From positions 5,737,550 to 5,801,549 of the forward strand of contig NC_054082.1 in NCBI RefSeq assembly GCF_017562075.2: a stretch of 64,000 nucleotides of DNA, in the 5' to 3' direction. How positions within the stretch are numbered: the first letter of the stretch is position 1; the number at the start of each line of letters is the position of its first letter. Below the pieces are notes generated by a model. The model saw only the letters and a program-made list of their open reading frames with translations. It made no database searches and was not told the origin of the DNA. Source of the stretch: Anopheles merus. Lineage: Eukaryota; Arthropoda; Insecta; Diptera; Culicidae. Of the stretch, positions 1 through 10,300 are shown piece by piece. The position numbers and the translations under genes were made by a program.

Positions 1-2
1 GC

Positions 3-290
3 TGGGAGCGAGCGGACAAGCAGGCCGTATCGGAGCTCAGTGAGTTCGATGATTTTGATGACCGCAGCAGTTACCGGTCGGGCTCGGTCTGCTCGTCCAC
101 CACCAGCGGTTACCGGCGGTCGACCTCCGAGCTGCCCGAGCACAAGCGCAACTCCCAACGCCATCTGCGCTCCAGCATCAACTTCCACAACGGATGTGCG
201 ACTGCCGACGACCGGGAGGATACGCGGAAACCGGTCACCGTGCGCGAGTCGGCCACGGCCCGCGTGGTTGTCGGGTTGCCAAACCTGTAG
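3..290 (+). CDS. 3' end of an unrecognised protein-coding gene (partial)
   Basis: This is an open frame entering from the left edge, reading W-E-R-A-D-K-Q onward for 95 residues to a TAG at 288-290. It is taken as real because third codon positions are strongly G/C, as in the other genes here, whereas the other two frames are not. The product is hydrophilic: an acidic patch (EFDDFDD) is followed by a Ser/Thr/Arg-rich stretch (RSSYRSGSVCSSTTSGYRR), and no domain is visible. I do not recognise the family. It is probably a disordered C-terminal tail of a longer protein whose body lies to the left. The 3' UTR runs to the poly(A) signal near 579. Confidence 0.7.
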   Translation, partial: WERADKQAVSELSEFDDFDDRSSYRSGSVCSSTTSGYRRSTSELPEHKRNSQRHLRSSINFHNGCATADDREDTRKPVTVRESATARVVVGLPNL

Positions 291-578
291 CATCGCTCTC
301 CCCGCAGCCAATTGGTGTGGTAGTGGACAGACCCTTGCCACTTCTGCCCTCGAGCTGCTGGGTGAGATGTTGCTGGTATCCTGGTAAGGGGGAGCTCCGA
401 CACCCTGCTTGCCAAAACAGCAAGAGATGCACACCAGAACCTGCCACCATGGATTGGTTTGTGGAGCAGACGTTCATGGATGGCGAGATAAACCCCTCCC
501 TCTCTCTCTCTTGCCCTTTCTCTTTCTCTCCCTTTCTTGCTCTCTTTCTCTCTAAGCTGTGCTGTTAGCAAACTGACA

Positions 579-584
579 AATAAA
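579..584 (+). terminator. Poly(A) signal of the left-edge gene
   Basis: An AATAAA hexamer lies 289 bp after the TAG stop, behind a CT-rich 3' UTR (about 500-555). It is the first good signal downstream of the stop. Confidence 0.6.
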
Positions 585-1785
585 CTTTAAGATTACATTA
601 ACAAAACTAGCGCCGCGGGAATTTTGTGTGTTTTGTTTATCATTTCTCTAACAAAGCTCTCTCCAATCGGTTACATTCGAAATTAAGGTTTGCCGCTCTC
701 TACTCTGATTGTTAACTGGGTCTACCTTCTCCTTGTATCGATGTCATGATCGGCAGGTGATGCGACGTTGCTGATCAGCTGGCGTCTCTTCTCTCTTAAA
801 ATACAACATTGACCCATTTGTATGCTTGGTTTATCGATTTGCCTCTTAACTCTACGAGCATTTGGCTCTATCAGATCCCTCATAGCTGAGATCGCGCTTG
901 GACATTCGTTGTAGTTGTTTGTTTGTTTTATACGTAAACATTGATTCGATTGACTTCAATGAGCACATTTCCGTTCCGTTTAGAATAGATTACAGAGGGG
1001 AATTTCCGGTTAAAAACGTGTCATGCTTGCAAAGCGTTTTAATTGCATGAGTGGACAGTTTTCATCAAAGTGTTTCGCCAGGGCCCACTTGGAAGAAGTT
1101 AGTTGTTAGATTCTGCGCTTAATTCTTTCACAAAATGCAAAACTAATGAAAGTGGCGTCACCCTACATGAACCATTGATCCAGAGCAGAGTACGGCGGTA
1201 TTGGATGAGTGTAACGTGATCAGGGCGTTGTCGTTCTATATAAAATAAAGCTCAGCACAAATCATCACCATTATCAGCTTTGTTTCTATGGGCCAGTATC
1301 GATCCCCTCATCTTTGCTTGAACATTCGATCCGAATCAACGTTGGCATCGGACGCATCGGTTTGGTTAAGTGGTGTTTTTATGCGGCAACAACTCTATAA
1401 TTAAGCAACGACAAACTGTTTTATGACTCACCTGAAGAATAAGGACATTTCCCAAGCTTTTGGTTCCAACGGAGGATCTTTTGCCGGTCGGTACAGCTAC
1501 GATTAAAACTGTGCACAAAATTGGCAAAAGACTATTGACACAGTTTCGTACCAAGTGCCGCCGCTTTTCCTTCAGTCCCATGCGAAGGAACAGCATCAGC
1601 AGAGGATTCATGGTGGCTATTTGTTATCGATGCACATGGGTAAACATTTAAATATAGTTCACATTACCACACACCCGGAGAAAAGTTAGCAAACACATTT
1701 CAGATTCTTGATTGACGCAACAAAAAGGCGAGGTGAACAGTATGGCCAAGCGATAGAATAACATGCAAGGCAAGCATATTGCTAA
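585..1785. other. Intergenic region, left
   Basis: There is no gene that I can support firmly. It holds one exon-like open frame on the minus strand (1432-1611, listed separately) and otherwise AT-moderate sequence with frequent stops in all frames. An AATAAA on the plus strand near 1244 is not tied to any gene. Confidence 0.5.
1010..1611 (-). CDS. Possible two-exon small membrane or secreted protein (weak)
   Basis: On the minus strand an ATG at 1611 sits in a good start context (CCACC before ATG) and opens 60 codons to 1432, ending in CAG followed by a GTGAGT donor. The peptide starts with a basic/hydrophobic segment and has a strongly hydrophobic stretch (SLLPILCTVLIVAV) near residues 28-41, like a signal anchor. 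A possible acceptor follows at about 1088, after which phase-0 codons 1087-1010 (W-A-L-A-K-H-F-D-E-N-C) run to TAA, giving 85 residues. The second exon is a guess, and I recognise no homologue. It could equally be a chance frame or the first exon of a longer antisense gene. Confidence 0.2.
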
Positions 1786-2460
1786 GGCAGTGCTCTAGAA
1801 TCTGTCGTATACGACAACCGACCAAGTCTGTCAATCTGTCGCCCAGCATTGCTTGTTTACATTTTCCAGCAACTATCAGTACACACGAGCATCAAACAAA
1901 TATTTTATAAAACCTTCACAATTATCATTAAATGCGCAAATACATACTTCTGGAGTTTTGGACGATTTGTATGATATTTACGAATATTTGACATGTTTTG
2001 AACCAAGAGACATACAGTTTGTTCCCGAGTTATGCGGTTTGTGCGTTCCCGAGGAATCCGCGTAAGTCGAATTTCGCGGTTTTTGACCAAAAAACAATTG
2101 GTTAATCGGAATTAGTATGCAATTTAGTAATTTTATACACTTTACCATTTATATATTATTATATATTCTGATATTAGAAACATCACAATATTCTGATATT
2201 TTTTGTTTGTAAGTGAGTTAAATTTATTAGCAAAAATGCAATTTATACTGCAGTCGACAATTCTTGAAGTAAATTGTCTTGATCTGACAGTTGATTTGTT
2301 AAATTTAGAAAACCACGTATCCTCAAATCCACGCAAATCAAGAACCGCGTAACTCGGGAACAGACTGTGTATGCAAGATGTACCATGGACATGTTTTACG
2401 AGGTATATACGTTTGTCTTTGCTGGTTGTCGTATCCGACATCCGATTCTAGAGCACTGCC
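1786..2460. mobile_element. 675-bp MITE with long terminal inverted repeats, Harbinger-like
   Basis: The left end starts GGCAGTGCTCTAGAATC and the right end, reverse-complemented, starts with the same 17 bases. After a 3-base indel both arms continue through TGTCG.ATACGACAACC, so the inverted repeats are about 35 bp. Both ends are flanked by TAA (1783-1785 and 2461-2463), a 3-bp target duplication of the kind PIF/Harbinger elements make (TWA). A second, inner inverted pair (around 2012-2045 and 2335-2375) contains the shared core TGTTCCCGAGTTA. No transposase frame exists inside, so it is non-autonomous. Class assignment rests on TSD length and TIR alone. Confidence 0.8.
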
Positions 2461-2646
2461 TAATGGGAAATGCCAGCTCCGCCGTTTGACAGCCGCTTTT
2501 CATGAAACTTTGTTTTGAAAAAAATAGGCAACAGTAGCTTTCCCGTAAACTGTAAACTATTCTAGGTGTGGCCAGCGCGACGCAGGCAGGGCGAATGTAG
2601 ATGCCGTTTTCACAAGTCTTCCAAGGGTTTACTTTAAAGGGGTAGC

Positions 2647-2652
2647 TTTATT
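2647..2652 (-). terminator. Poly(A) signal of the ZAD zinc-finger gene
   Basis: TTTATT on the plus strand (AATAAA on minus) lies about 70 bp beyond the zinc-finger stop codon. Confidence 0.6.
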
Positions 2653-2722
2653 TTGTATGTGTTTTTCACAATTATTTCATACATCATTTGCATTGCTGTA
2701 TTTCCAGTACATATTCGAAAAC

Positions 2723-4442
2723 CTACAGCTTCTCTCCTTTTTTGGCCCAATGGAATTTGATATTGTGCTTGCGGAGAGAGCTAGCGTCGCTACAACGGAA
2801 GTCACAAGTGGCGCATTCGAACGGTTTCTCGCCCGTATGCAGCCGCACGTGCGTTATCAATGTCGATTTCCTTTTGAAGCTCTTGGCGCAATATTTGCAC
2901 GAGAAATTTTTCGCCTCACTGTGCACCACCTCCATGTGCCGATCGTACGAGCTTTTGTACGTGAAGCCCCGCCTGCACGTGTCGCAGTGGTACCTCGTCT
3001 GCCCACGGTGAACGGTTTCGTGATCCACCAGCATGATGCGTTTGTTAAACCGGCGCCCACAGTACGAACAGCAGTACCGGGACTTCCGTGCCCGGTGCGT
3101 GTTATGCGTGTGCTTGTCCAGCTTTGCCTGGGAGGTAAACTGTCCATCGCACTGCGTGCATTGGTACAGCTCAATGGAAACGCCCTCGTGTGCCGTTTCT
3201 AGATGTTGCAGCAGCTCGCGATGGTACTTGAACTCGGTACGGCAGATGGTGCATTCGTTCGATCCTTTCGACTGATTCGCTTCTTTGCATTCTTTCGACA
3301 AAGTTTGATGTTTCCGCGGGAATTTTTGGAGTGTATGCAAGGCACGATGATGGCGTGCGGAGGTAAGCGAAAAGAACTGTTTGGGACACCGATCGCATCG
3401 ATGCCACTTTACGTCGATCTCCTGGTGTGTTTCATGGATGTCCTCCGGCACTTCCTCATTGCAAGCGTATTCCTCGTTGCACACTGCACAACTCAATGGG
3501 TTTGTTTGCTCTTCGAGCAGATGGTCAGCGTTTAACAAGTGTTTAACATTTCGCAAACGTTGCATTTTTCTACGCTTACACGACTTGTGCTTTAGCAGCT
3601 GTTGCAAAAAGGTGAAGCTCTGATTACAGCCACCACACTGATACTCTTCACAGCTTTCCCGATGCTGCTCTAAATCGGTCTGCGACGCGAATACCTCCGC
3701 ACAGTACAAGCATCCAAAATGGTTACCACGCAAAGAGCCATTCCAATCGTTGGCGCTGTACAGCGTCAACCAGCACTTTCCACATCGTGAGGATGGGATA
3801 TCATCTTCATGGGGCAATTCTAGCTGCTCCCGGATAGGTCGATTGGAATCGACCGATGGTTCGCCGGCGGAATTATTTTGTTTATCATCATTTTCTTCGT
3901 ATGCAACCGAGTCCTCGTCTTCCAATTGGTCGTCCATGTCGTACAAATATTCTTCGTCGCTATAGTCGATTTTCTCTATGCAAAGGCCAAGTACAGTTGG
4001 TCCGGCTGGCACGTCGTTATCATCTTCCGATTTGGCATAATTATCCTGCTGGAATTGTGCATCGTTTTGCTGCCTGAAAGGAGAGGTGATGTAAAACAGA
4101 GATGCTACGGCTAACACGCAAAACAACCTACGATTGAAGGGCAAGGAAAAGCTTGTTGTTGCTTCGCATTTCACTAATAATGCTATAGACGATGGCGATG
4201 TTGTTTTCGCATTCCACACAAATATTCGTATACGCATCCGACGGATGAATCTGCAAATTGAAATTACACACGCATTATGTTCAGCACTACTCAACAACAG
4301 GGTAGCTCTGTCGCACCTCCATTTCTAGCAGAGCTAGCACTTTGCTACGTTCTTCTTTGCAAATGAATGCGTCGAAAAAGCATCTGGTGGATGGATCCTG
4401 CGCCAAGCAAAACCGGCAAGTGGTTGGGAAAAGTTCCGCCAT
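2723..4442 (-). CDS. ZAD-domain C2H2 zinc-finger protein
   Basis: The model is three exons: 4442-4317, 4250-4132 and 4073-2723, with introns of 66 and 58 bp, giving 531 residues. The first exon begins MAELFPTTCRFC and the second supplies NICVECENN, so the four zinc ligands of the insect ZAD dimerisation domain are C9, C12, C53 and C56. An acidic linker (about residues 100-160, rich in D/E) follows. About nine to ten C2H2 fingers then run from about residue 175 to the end, the last ones canonical with a TGEKP linker between the final two. ZAD-ZNFs are nuclear DNA-binding transcription factors, a family much expanded in insects, so the target genes cannot be inferred. The second donor is GTAGGT. 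An upstream in-frame Met at 4562 exists but would put 40 unrelated residues before the ZAD. Confidence 0.88.
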
Positions 4443-4579
4443 CGTAAAACAACACAAACTCAAAGCACGCCACAAGCGTTCGGTACAGCTGCGTGCAAAA
4501 TTGACTTTCTGCAGACAGCGCTTCTTTCCGAGTTGATTTTTTTTACAGTCAGATACCGACATACGCGCGTTTCTTAGCT

Positions 4580-4591
4580 TGACAGCTGTCA
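4580..4591. promoter_or_regulatory. Perfect 12-bp palindrome TGACAGCTGTCA upstream of the zinc-finger gene
   Basis: It lies about 138 bp upstream of the chosen ATG. It contains an E-box CAGCTG core with TGACA arms. A regulatory role is inferred from position and symmetry only. Confidence 0.35.
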
Positions 4592-4779
4592 GAGCAATTT
4601 CTACCGATATGAACTGTCAAATTTCAGTTGAAAATGGTTAAAAATGATATGTTTGGCAGAAATCACATGAAATAAGTTTTTTTACGAAACGACTAGAATT
4701 TATCAAATGTACTGTTTTATGAAATGTATGTTGTCGCTAGAACGAGATATTTGAGGAACGTTGATGTTTTTGGAACGTT

Positions 4780-4807
4780 AACCGCGTTACTCGAGAGCAG
4801 ACTGTGT
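4780..4807. repeat. Fragment related to the interior of the 1786-2460 MITE
   Basis: Twenty-four of 28 positions match the MITE interior near 2340-2370 (AACCGCGT.ACTCG.G.. then CAGACTGTGT). No terminal repeat was found around it, so it may be a decayed copy. Confidence 0.4.
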
Positions 4808-4892
4808 CCCTGTCAGTTGCTGTTGGCTTCCCGCTATGTGTCAAACCATGGATTTCAAACAAACTGTTTGATTTTTATATATAACTGGGTTA

Positions 4893-4898
4893 TTTATT
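4893..4898 (-). terminator. Poly(A) signal of RIOK2
   Basis: TTTATT on plus (AATAAA on minus) lies 56 bp past the RIOK2 stop. Confidence 0.65.
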
Positions 4899-4953
4899 TA
4901 TATGTTTGAGCCATCGAAACTCAAATGCATCATTAAACCAATATATTAGTACT

Positions 4954-6768
4954 CTAAAATTCCCAACCGCGATACTCCTTCATGATCGCATTGTTATCCT
5001 TGCGCATCCGCCGGACCGCGCTGGCCTCTCCCTTCGGTACGAGCCGTTTCTTCATGTCCTTCTTTTCGCGCAGCTGAATGTCGCCCTTGGTCCGTTCGCT
5101 GATTATCGTTGGCGCGATCGTACTGGCTGTGGTAGAGTACGAGCGGACACTGCGCGCATCGTCAAGCAATTTGCGCACCATCGCCATGCGGTACTGGCGC
5201 GAGTTGGTATCGATCGTTGCATCTTCCGGCTCACTCTCCGGATCATCGGATTCTACATGGTCCCGGCCAGCGGCGTTCGGCTGCTCCAGTGGCTCGGCAG
5301 GGAAATAATCCTCCTCTTCCTGGCGCTGCTCGATGATGGACTGATTTTCCGGCTCGATCTCTCCGTCTTCATTGCGATCAGGCATTTCCAGCTCGCCCTG
5401 CCCTGACAGCGACTGTAGATAGCTGAGAATGGCTGCATTGTGCTCCTTCTTTTTCGTGTCCTTTTGTGGCTTTTCTTCAGACAGCTTTATCTCTTCCTCC
5501 AGCTTGCGGCGACACTCTTCGAGCTCTTTCTCATCCACAGCGGGCTGCTCGTGTTCTGTTGCCTCAACCTCAGCAACCGTACTGCCAGTGTCTGTATCCT
5601 CGTCCTCAGTGTCTGTTTGTTCGTCAGCAGCATTGTCTGGCCTGTTGCCTTCGTGATACTCCTTGAAAAGATCCTCCTCCATTTCCTGCGTGAACCCGTA
5701 TCCGGAGCAGAGCACTTCCCGATCGAGCTCATCGTCCCGTTCCAGATCGCTGAACCGTGGATAGTCCTCACTTTCGTACCCGAACTTCTTGCGGAACAGT
5801 TCCCGCACACCCTGCACGTCCCGGTCGAAGTACATCTCGGCGTTCAGGTGGGAGGTCGAAACCATCTGCGGAAAATCGATCAGCACTGGGCGCTGGTCGT
5901 CCGTTATCATGATGTTAAACTCGTTGAAATCGCCGTGTATGACGCCACAGTTGCCCAGCCGCACGATTAGATTCATCAAATCGTCGTACAGTGCCTCCAC
6001 ATTGCCCACCTCCGACACATTCGTGAGCGGGTATCCGTTGACCAGCTCCATGATGACGCAGTGCCGGTTGAAATCGATCGGTTCCGGTACGGGAAAGCCA
6101 CGCTCGTGCAGCGCTTTCATGTAGGCAAACTCGCGAGTGGCCGAAATACGCGACAGATACAGCCAGCTCATGGTGCGTCGCTTGCCGTGGTAGTCGCGCT
6201 TTTCACGCACATTACGAAAGCACACACGGCCGAGCCGGTGCAGCTTCAGACACAGTGACTTGCCCTCCTCGTCCACCACGGTGTAGATGTTGGACTCCTT
6301 GCCGACGCCGATCTGATTGCCAAACCCGGAGATGGCTCCGCGCAATGTAAGGGACTTTAGTGCCAGATAATCGTACCCCAAGTTCGTCAACCGGTATCCA
6401 TCAACTGCAAATGTAAGCAAACACGGATATGATACGTGCAGAGATCAGCTACAGAGCGGAGGGGAATTGCACACTACTTACATCGTTTGCCTCGTTCGTA
6501 TGAGAGAAGTTTATGTTTGCACAGCTCGCGCAACAATTTGTGGATTCCACCAGCCTTGAGACTGGCTATAGCCGCCACCAAAACTCCCGGCACAAGCTCG
6601 TGGTTCTTCATGCCCATCTCAATCTGCGCAGCAATGGCGGGAGGCAATGAGCAAAACAAATGGCACACAATTTACCCACACAAACCAAAATCAACGACTT
6701 ACCGCTGTTAGAATGCGGAAATCCTCCTTGGTGAGGTACCGAAGTATTGTTACATCGAGTTTTCCCAT
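4954..6768 (-). CDS. RIOK2: RIO-type serine/threonine kinase 2 (RIOK2)
   Basis: The exons are 6768-6703 (MGKLDVTILRYL...), 6623-6482 and 6404-4954, joined by GTAAGT donors; the product is 552 residues. Residues 1-90 form the RIO2 winged helix (MGMKNHELVP, GYRLTNLGYDYLAL). The kinase follows with a nucleotide loop (GVGKESNIYTV), Lys123 in CLKLHRLG, the catalytic loop HGDFNEFNIM with Asp228, and Asp246 in LIDFPQMV. These numbers equal those of the human enzyme. The C-terminal half is an acidic Glu-rich low-complexity region ending in a conserved-looking basic segment (RRMRKDNNAIMKEYRG). RIO2 binds cytoplasmic pre-40S particles, and its ATPase activity drives late small-subunit maturation and release of assembly factors. 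It shares a 567-bp divergent intergenic region with GBF1. Confidence 0.96.
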
Positions 6769-7335
6769 GATTTTTCCGTCTCGCTATGTATTTATTCCGT
6801 CCAGTTTGGGGAGATTTCTTGCTTCCTCGTGCTTTGCGTTTCTGTTTACGTTTTGCTGTCAGAAGGAATGTGTCACATGGCCAAGATGGTTGCAAACAAG
6901 ATGGCTCATTGACAGAGGTTTATATATACGTGATCAAAATGAAAATAATTTATTTTTGCTATTTGTTCATTCACGATCTAACTTGAGGCAGCTGTGAAAG
7001 AATGAACTTAATTATTTTTTAACTACCATGATCCATAAAAATAGCATAATTTTTAATCATTGCTCAACAATTTGCGGCCGGCTTGTCAACCAGCCGTTTG
7101 CGGGTGACATTGCTGGGCTTTGTTGTGGAAAAGAAAGACAGAAAGGGAAATAGGTGCGTTGCGGGTAGGGGGCAACAGGCGGGAGAGAAAAAATAGTAAA
7201 CGTCACTACTGTGAGTTGGAAGTTATGGTGGAAATAAGAAAAAAGTGACACCGATTCGTTCTATCCAAGCAAATTTCGCTCGCTGGTAACTGTTTCGCGT
7301 TTCGCGTTGGCCACCTTGCTGGCATCCAGGGGAAG
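6769..7335. promoter_or_regulatory. Shared divergent promoter region of RIOK2 and GBF1
   Basis: It is 567 bp between the start codons of two genes transcribed apart, with no frame that looks coding. It contains CTGTCAGAAG near 6857 and TTGACAG near 6909. The 5' UTRs of both genes must lie here. Confidence 0.6.
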
Positions 7336-10300
7336 ATGTCACCGCCCGGGAATGGAATATTCGTCGTGCGGGGTGAAATGTCCACCCTGACGACTGCAAT
7401 GCGCCGCGGGTCAAGGTGGAGCTTCAACACGTATCAGGTAGGCGCAGGGGCAGACTCGCAAAGGGGGGGGGGGGGGGGGGGGCTCTTGCCAGCCACCATC
7501 TGGAACGGTCCTGTGCACCCGTGGCGCAGTGGAATGCAGACCCCGAACGGACGGGAGCGTCGTTTTATCATAATTACACCCTTTCGACCGTCGTTTGATT
7601 GCAGGACGACGATAAGGATGTGCTGTTGAAGAGTTTCCAGGAGCTGAAAGAGGTGCTGCTGCAGGTGGAGGACCTTCGGCTGGTCGAACCGAACGTGTTT
7701 CTTTCGCCGTTTCTGGACGTGATCCGGTCGGAGGAAACGACCGGCCCCGTCACCAGCCTCGCCCTGTCGGCCGTGAACAAGTTCCTGTCGTACGGGCTGA
7801 TCGATCCAACACACTCGACCCTGGCGGCCACGGTGGAGAACATTGCCGATGCGGTGACGCACGCACGGTTCGTCGGCACGGACCAAACGTCCGACGGGGT
7901 GGTGCTGATGAAGATCATACAGGTGCTCCGTACGCTGGTGCTCAGCCCGGAAGGCAGCGCCCTGTCGGACGAAAGCATGTGCGACATCATCCTGAGCTGC
8001 TTTCGGCTGTGCTTTGAGCCGCGCCTCAACGAGCTGGTGCGTCGCACGGCAGAGAATGCGCTGAAAGACATCGTGCTGCTGCTGTTCATGCGGCTGCCCC
8101 AGTTCGTCGAGGGTGGAAGCTACAACACGCTCAAGACGCTGAAGATGCGCTCCAGCTCGATGGATCAGTCGGGCAAGCGAAGAAAGTACAGCAAGACCAG
8201 CATGAAGGAGGAGCAGAAACCAGCCGCTGCCACTGCCGTGCCGAGCACGAACGCGGCTGCTCCGGTGGTTCCGAAAATCGTGACGGAAGATCCCGCGAAC
8301 GTGGCCGGCTCGGGAGAGGAACCAGTCACGCCAGTAATGCTGACGGCACCGAACCGGCTAAAGCCGATGCCACTGTCCACTACACCGGCCACACCAGCGG
8401 GTGTTATCGTCGATCTGCAGGGAACGATATCGCAAACGCCTAAAGCTCCTCTCCCATCGGAATCGGCCGAACGGCAGTCGCTTACATCGGCGGAAGATGG
8501 CATTTCCAACGCAGAGACCGAGCTGGAAACCGTTACAGCGCCGGGCGCGGAGGAGGGTACCACCGCCACCGACCCCTCGTTTGTGAACTCCGTTGGCGTG
8601 CGATTCACGTCCCAGCAGACGGAAGAGGACGTTCCGCAGGTGGCGAATGGGGCCGCCACCGTTACACACCTCCCGTACGGATTGCCCTGCATACGGGAGC
8701 TGTTTCGGTTTCTGATTTCGCTGTGCAATCCCATGGACAAGCAGAACGGTGACGTCATGATTCACATGGGCCTGACTCTGCTGACCGTGACGTTCGAGGT
8801 TGGCGCCGACAGCATCGGTCGGTACGATTCGCTGATCGCGATCGTGAAGGACGACCTGTGCCGGAATCTGTTCGCTCTGCTCGCGACGGAGCGCATATCG
8901 ATCTTTGCGGCCGGGTTGCAGCTGTCCTTTCTGCTGTTCGAGTCGCTCCGATCGCAGCTCAAGTTCCAGCTCGAGCACTACCTCACCCGCGTGGCGGACA
9001 TGATCATGAACGACAGCCCCCGGATACTGTACGAGGCGCGCGAACTGGCGATGGACAATCTGCTGCAGCTGTGGCGCATTCCGGGCTTTGCGGCCGAGCT
9101 ATACATCAACTACGACTGCGACCTGTACTGTTCGAACCTGTTCGAGGACCTGACGAAGCTGCTGTCGAAAAACACGCTTTCCGCAACGCAGGCCATCTAC
9201 AGCATCCACACACTGTCGATGGACGCGCTGCTGACGATCGTCGAATCGATCGAGCGCAACTGCGCGCAGGCGAAGAACGGCCAGAAGCCGAAGTACATGC
9301 GCCATTCGCGGAACAATTCCTACGCAACGGCAAAGATCGTGCTGGACGCCGGCACGCCACAAGCCGCCCGTGAAGCCGGTGGCCAGGTAGCGCTCGAGCT
9401 GGAGGAAGGCGACCCGGAAGAAGGGGCCGGCAATACCGAACCGGCCGTGCTGGTGGAGAATATTAGCAAATTTCTACACTCTAGTCAAAGGGATCGCATT
9501 AGCCGGGTAGCGGCCGGAATCGGTACCGATGTATCCGGCGGGGAAGATCCCAGCACCGCCGCCGAGGGTGCCTCGCTCTCCGAAGCCGCATCGCAGAAGC
9601 TCACGCACGAAGAGCTGGCGGCAATAAAGCGCAAGAAGCGCTTGCTAACGCAGGGAACGGATCTGTTTAACCAGCGGCCGGAAAAGGGCATACAGTTTCT
9701 GCAGGAGAACGGGCTGCTGAATCCGGTGCTCGACCCGCAGGAGGTGGCACAGTTTCTGCGCGAAAACTCGGGCCTCGACAAGAAGATGATTGGCGAGTAC
9801 ATTAGCAAGAAGAAGAACGTAGAAAGCCGCATCCTGGAGGTGTACGTGAAGTCGTTCGATTTTGCCGGCCTGACCATCGACCAGGCGCTGCGGTTGTATC
9901 TGGAAACGTTCCGACTGCCCGGTGAAGCGCCGCTGATATCGCTCGTGATGGAACATTTTGCCGACCACTGGCATGTAAGTGGGGAGTGGCGTGTGCGGGA
10001 AGGAATTCAGAGGATTTGATGCTATATATACGGTTTTGTCTTTCAGGAATGCAACAACGAACCGTTCGCCAATACGGACGCTGCCTTCCGGCTGGCGTAC
10101 GCGGTGATCATGCTCAACATGGACCAGCACAATCACAATGCGAAGCGGCTGAACGTGCCGATGACGGTGGAGGATTTCCTGCGCAATCTGCGCGGATTGA
10201 ACGGCAACTCGGACTTTGATCAGGAAATGCTAACAAAGATTTATCACGCCATAAGGTAAATTGGAAGGGTGTAAAGGGAACTTCAGTGGACTGCACTAAC

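Larger units (their letters stand above)
4443..4892. other. Promoter region of the ZAD-ZNF gene and RIOK2 3' flank
   Basis: It contains the palindrome TGACAGCTGTCA at 4580-4591, a second TGTCAAA copy near 4607, and a fragment at 4780-4807 that resembles the inside of the MITE at 1786-2460. I see no coding sequence. Confidence 0.5.
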
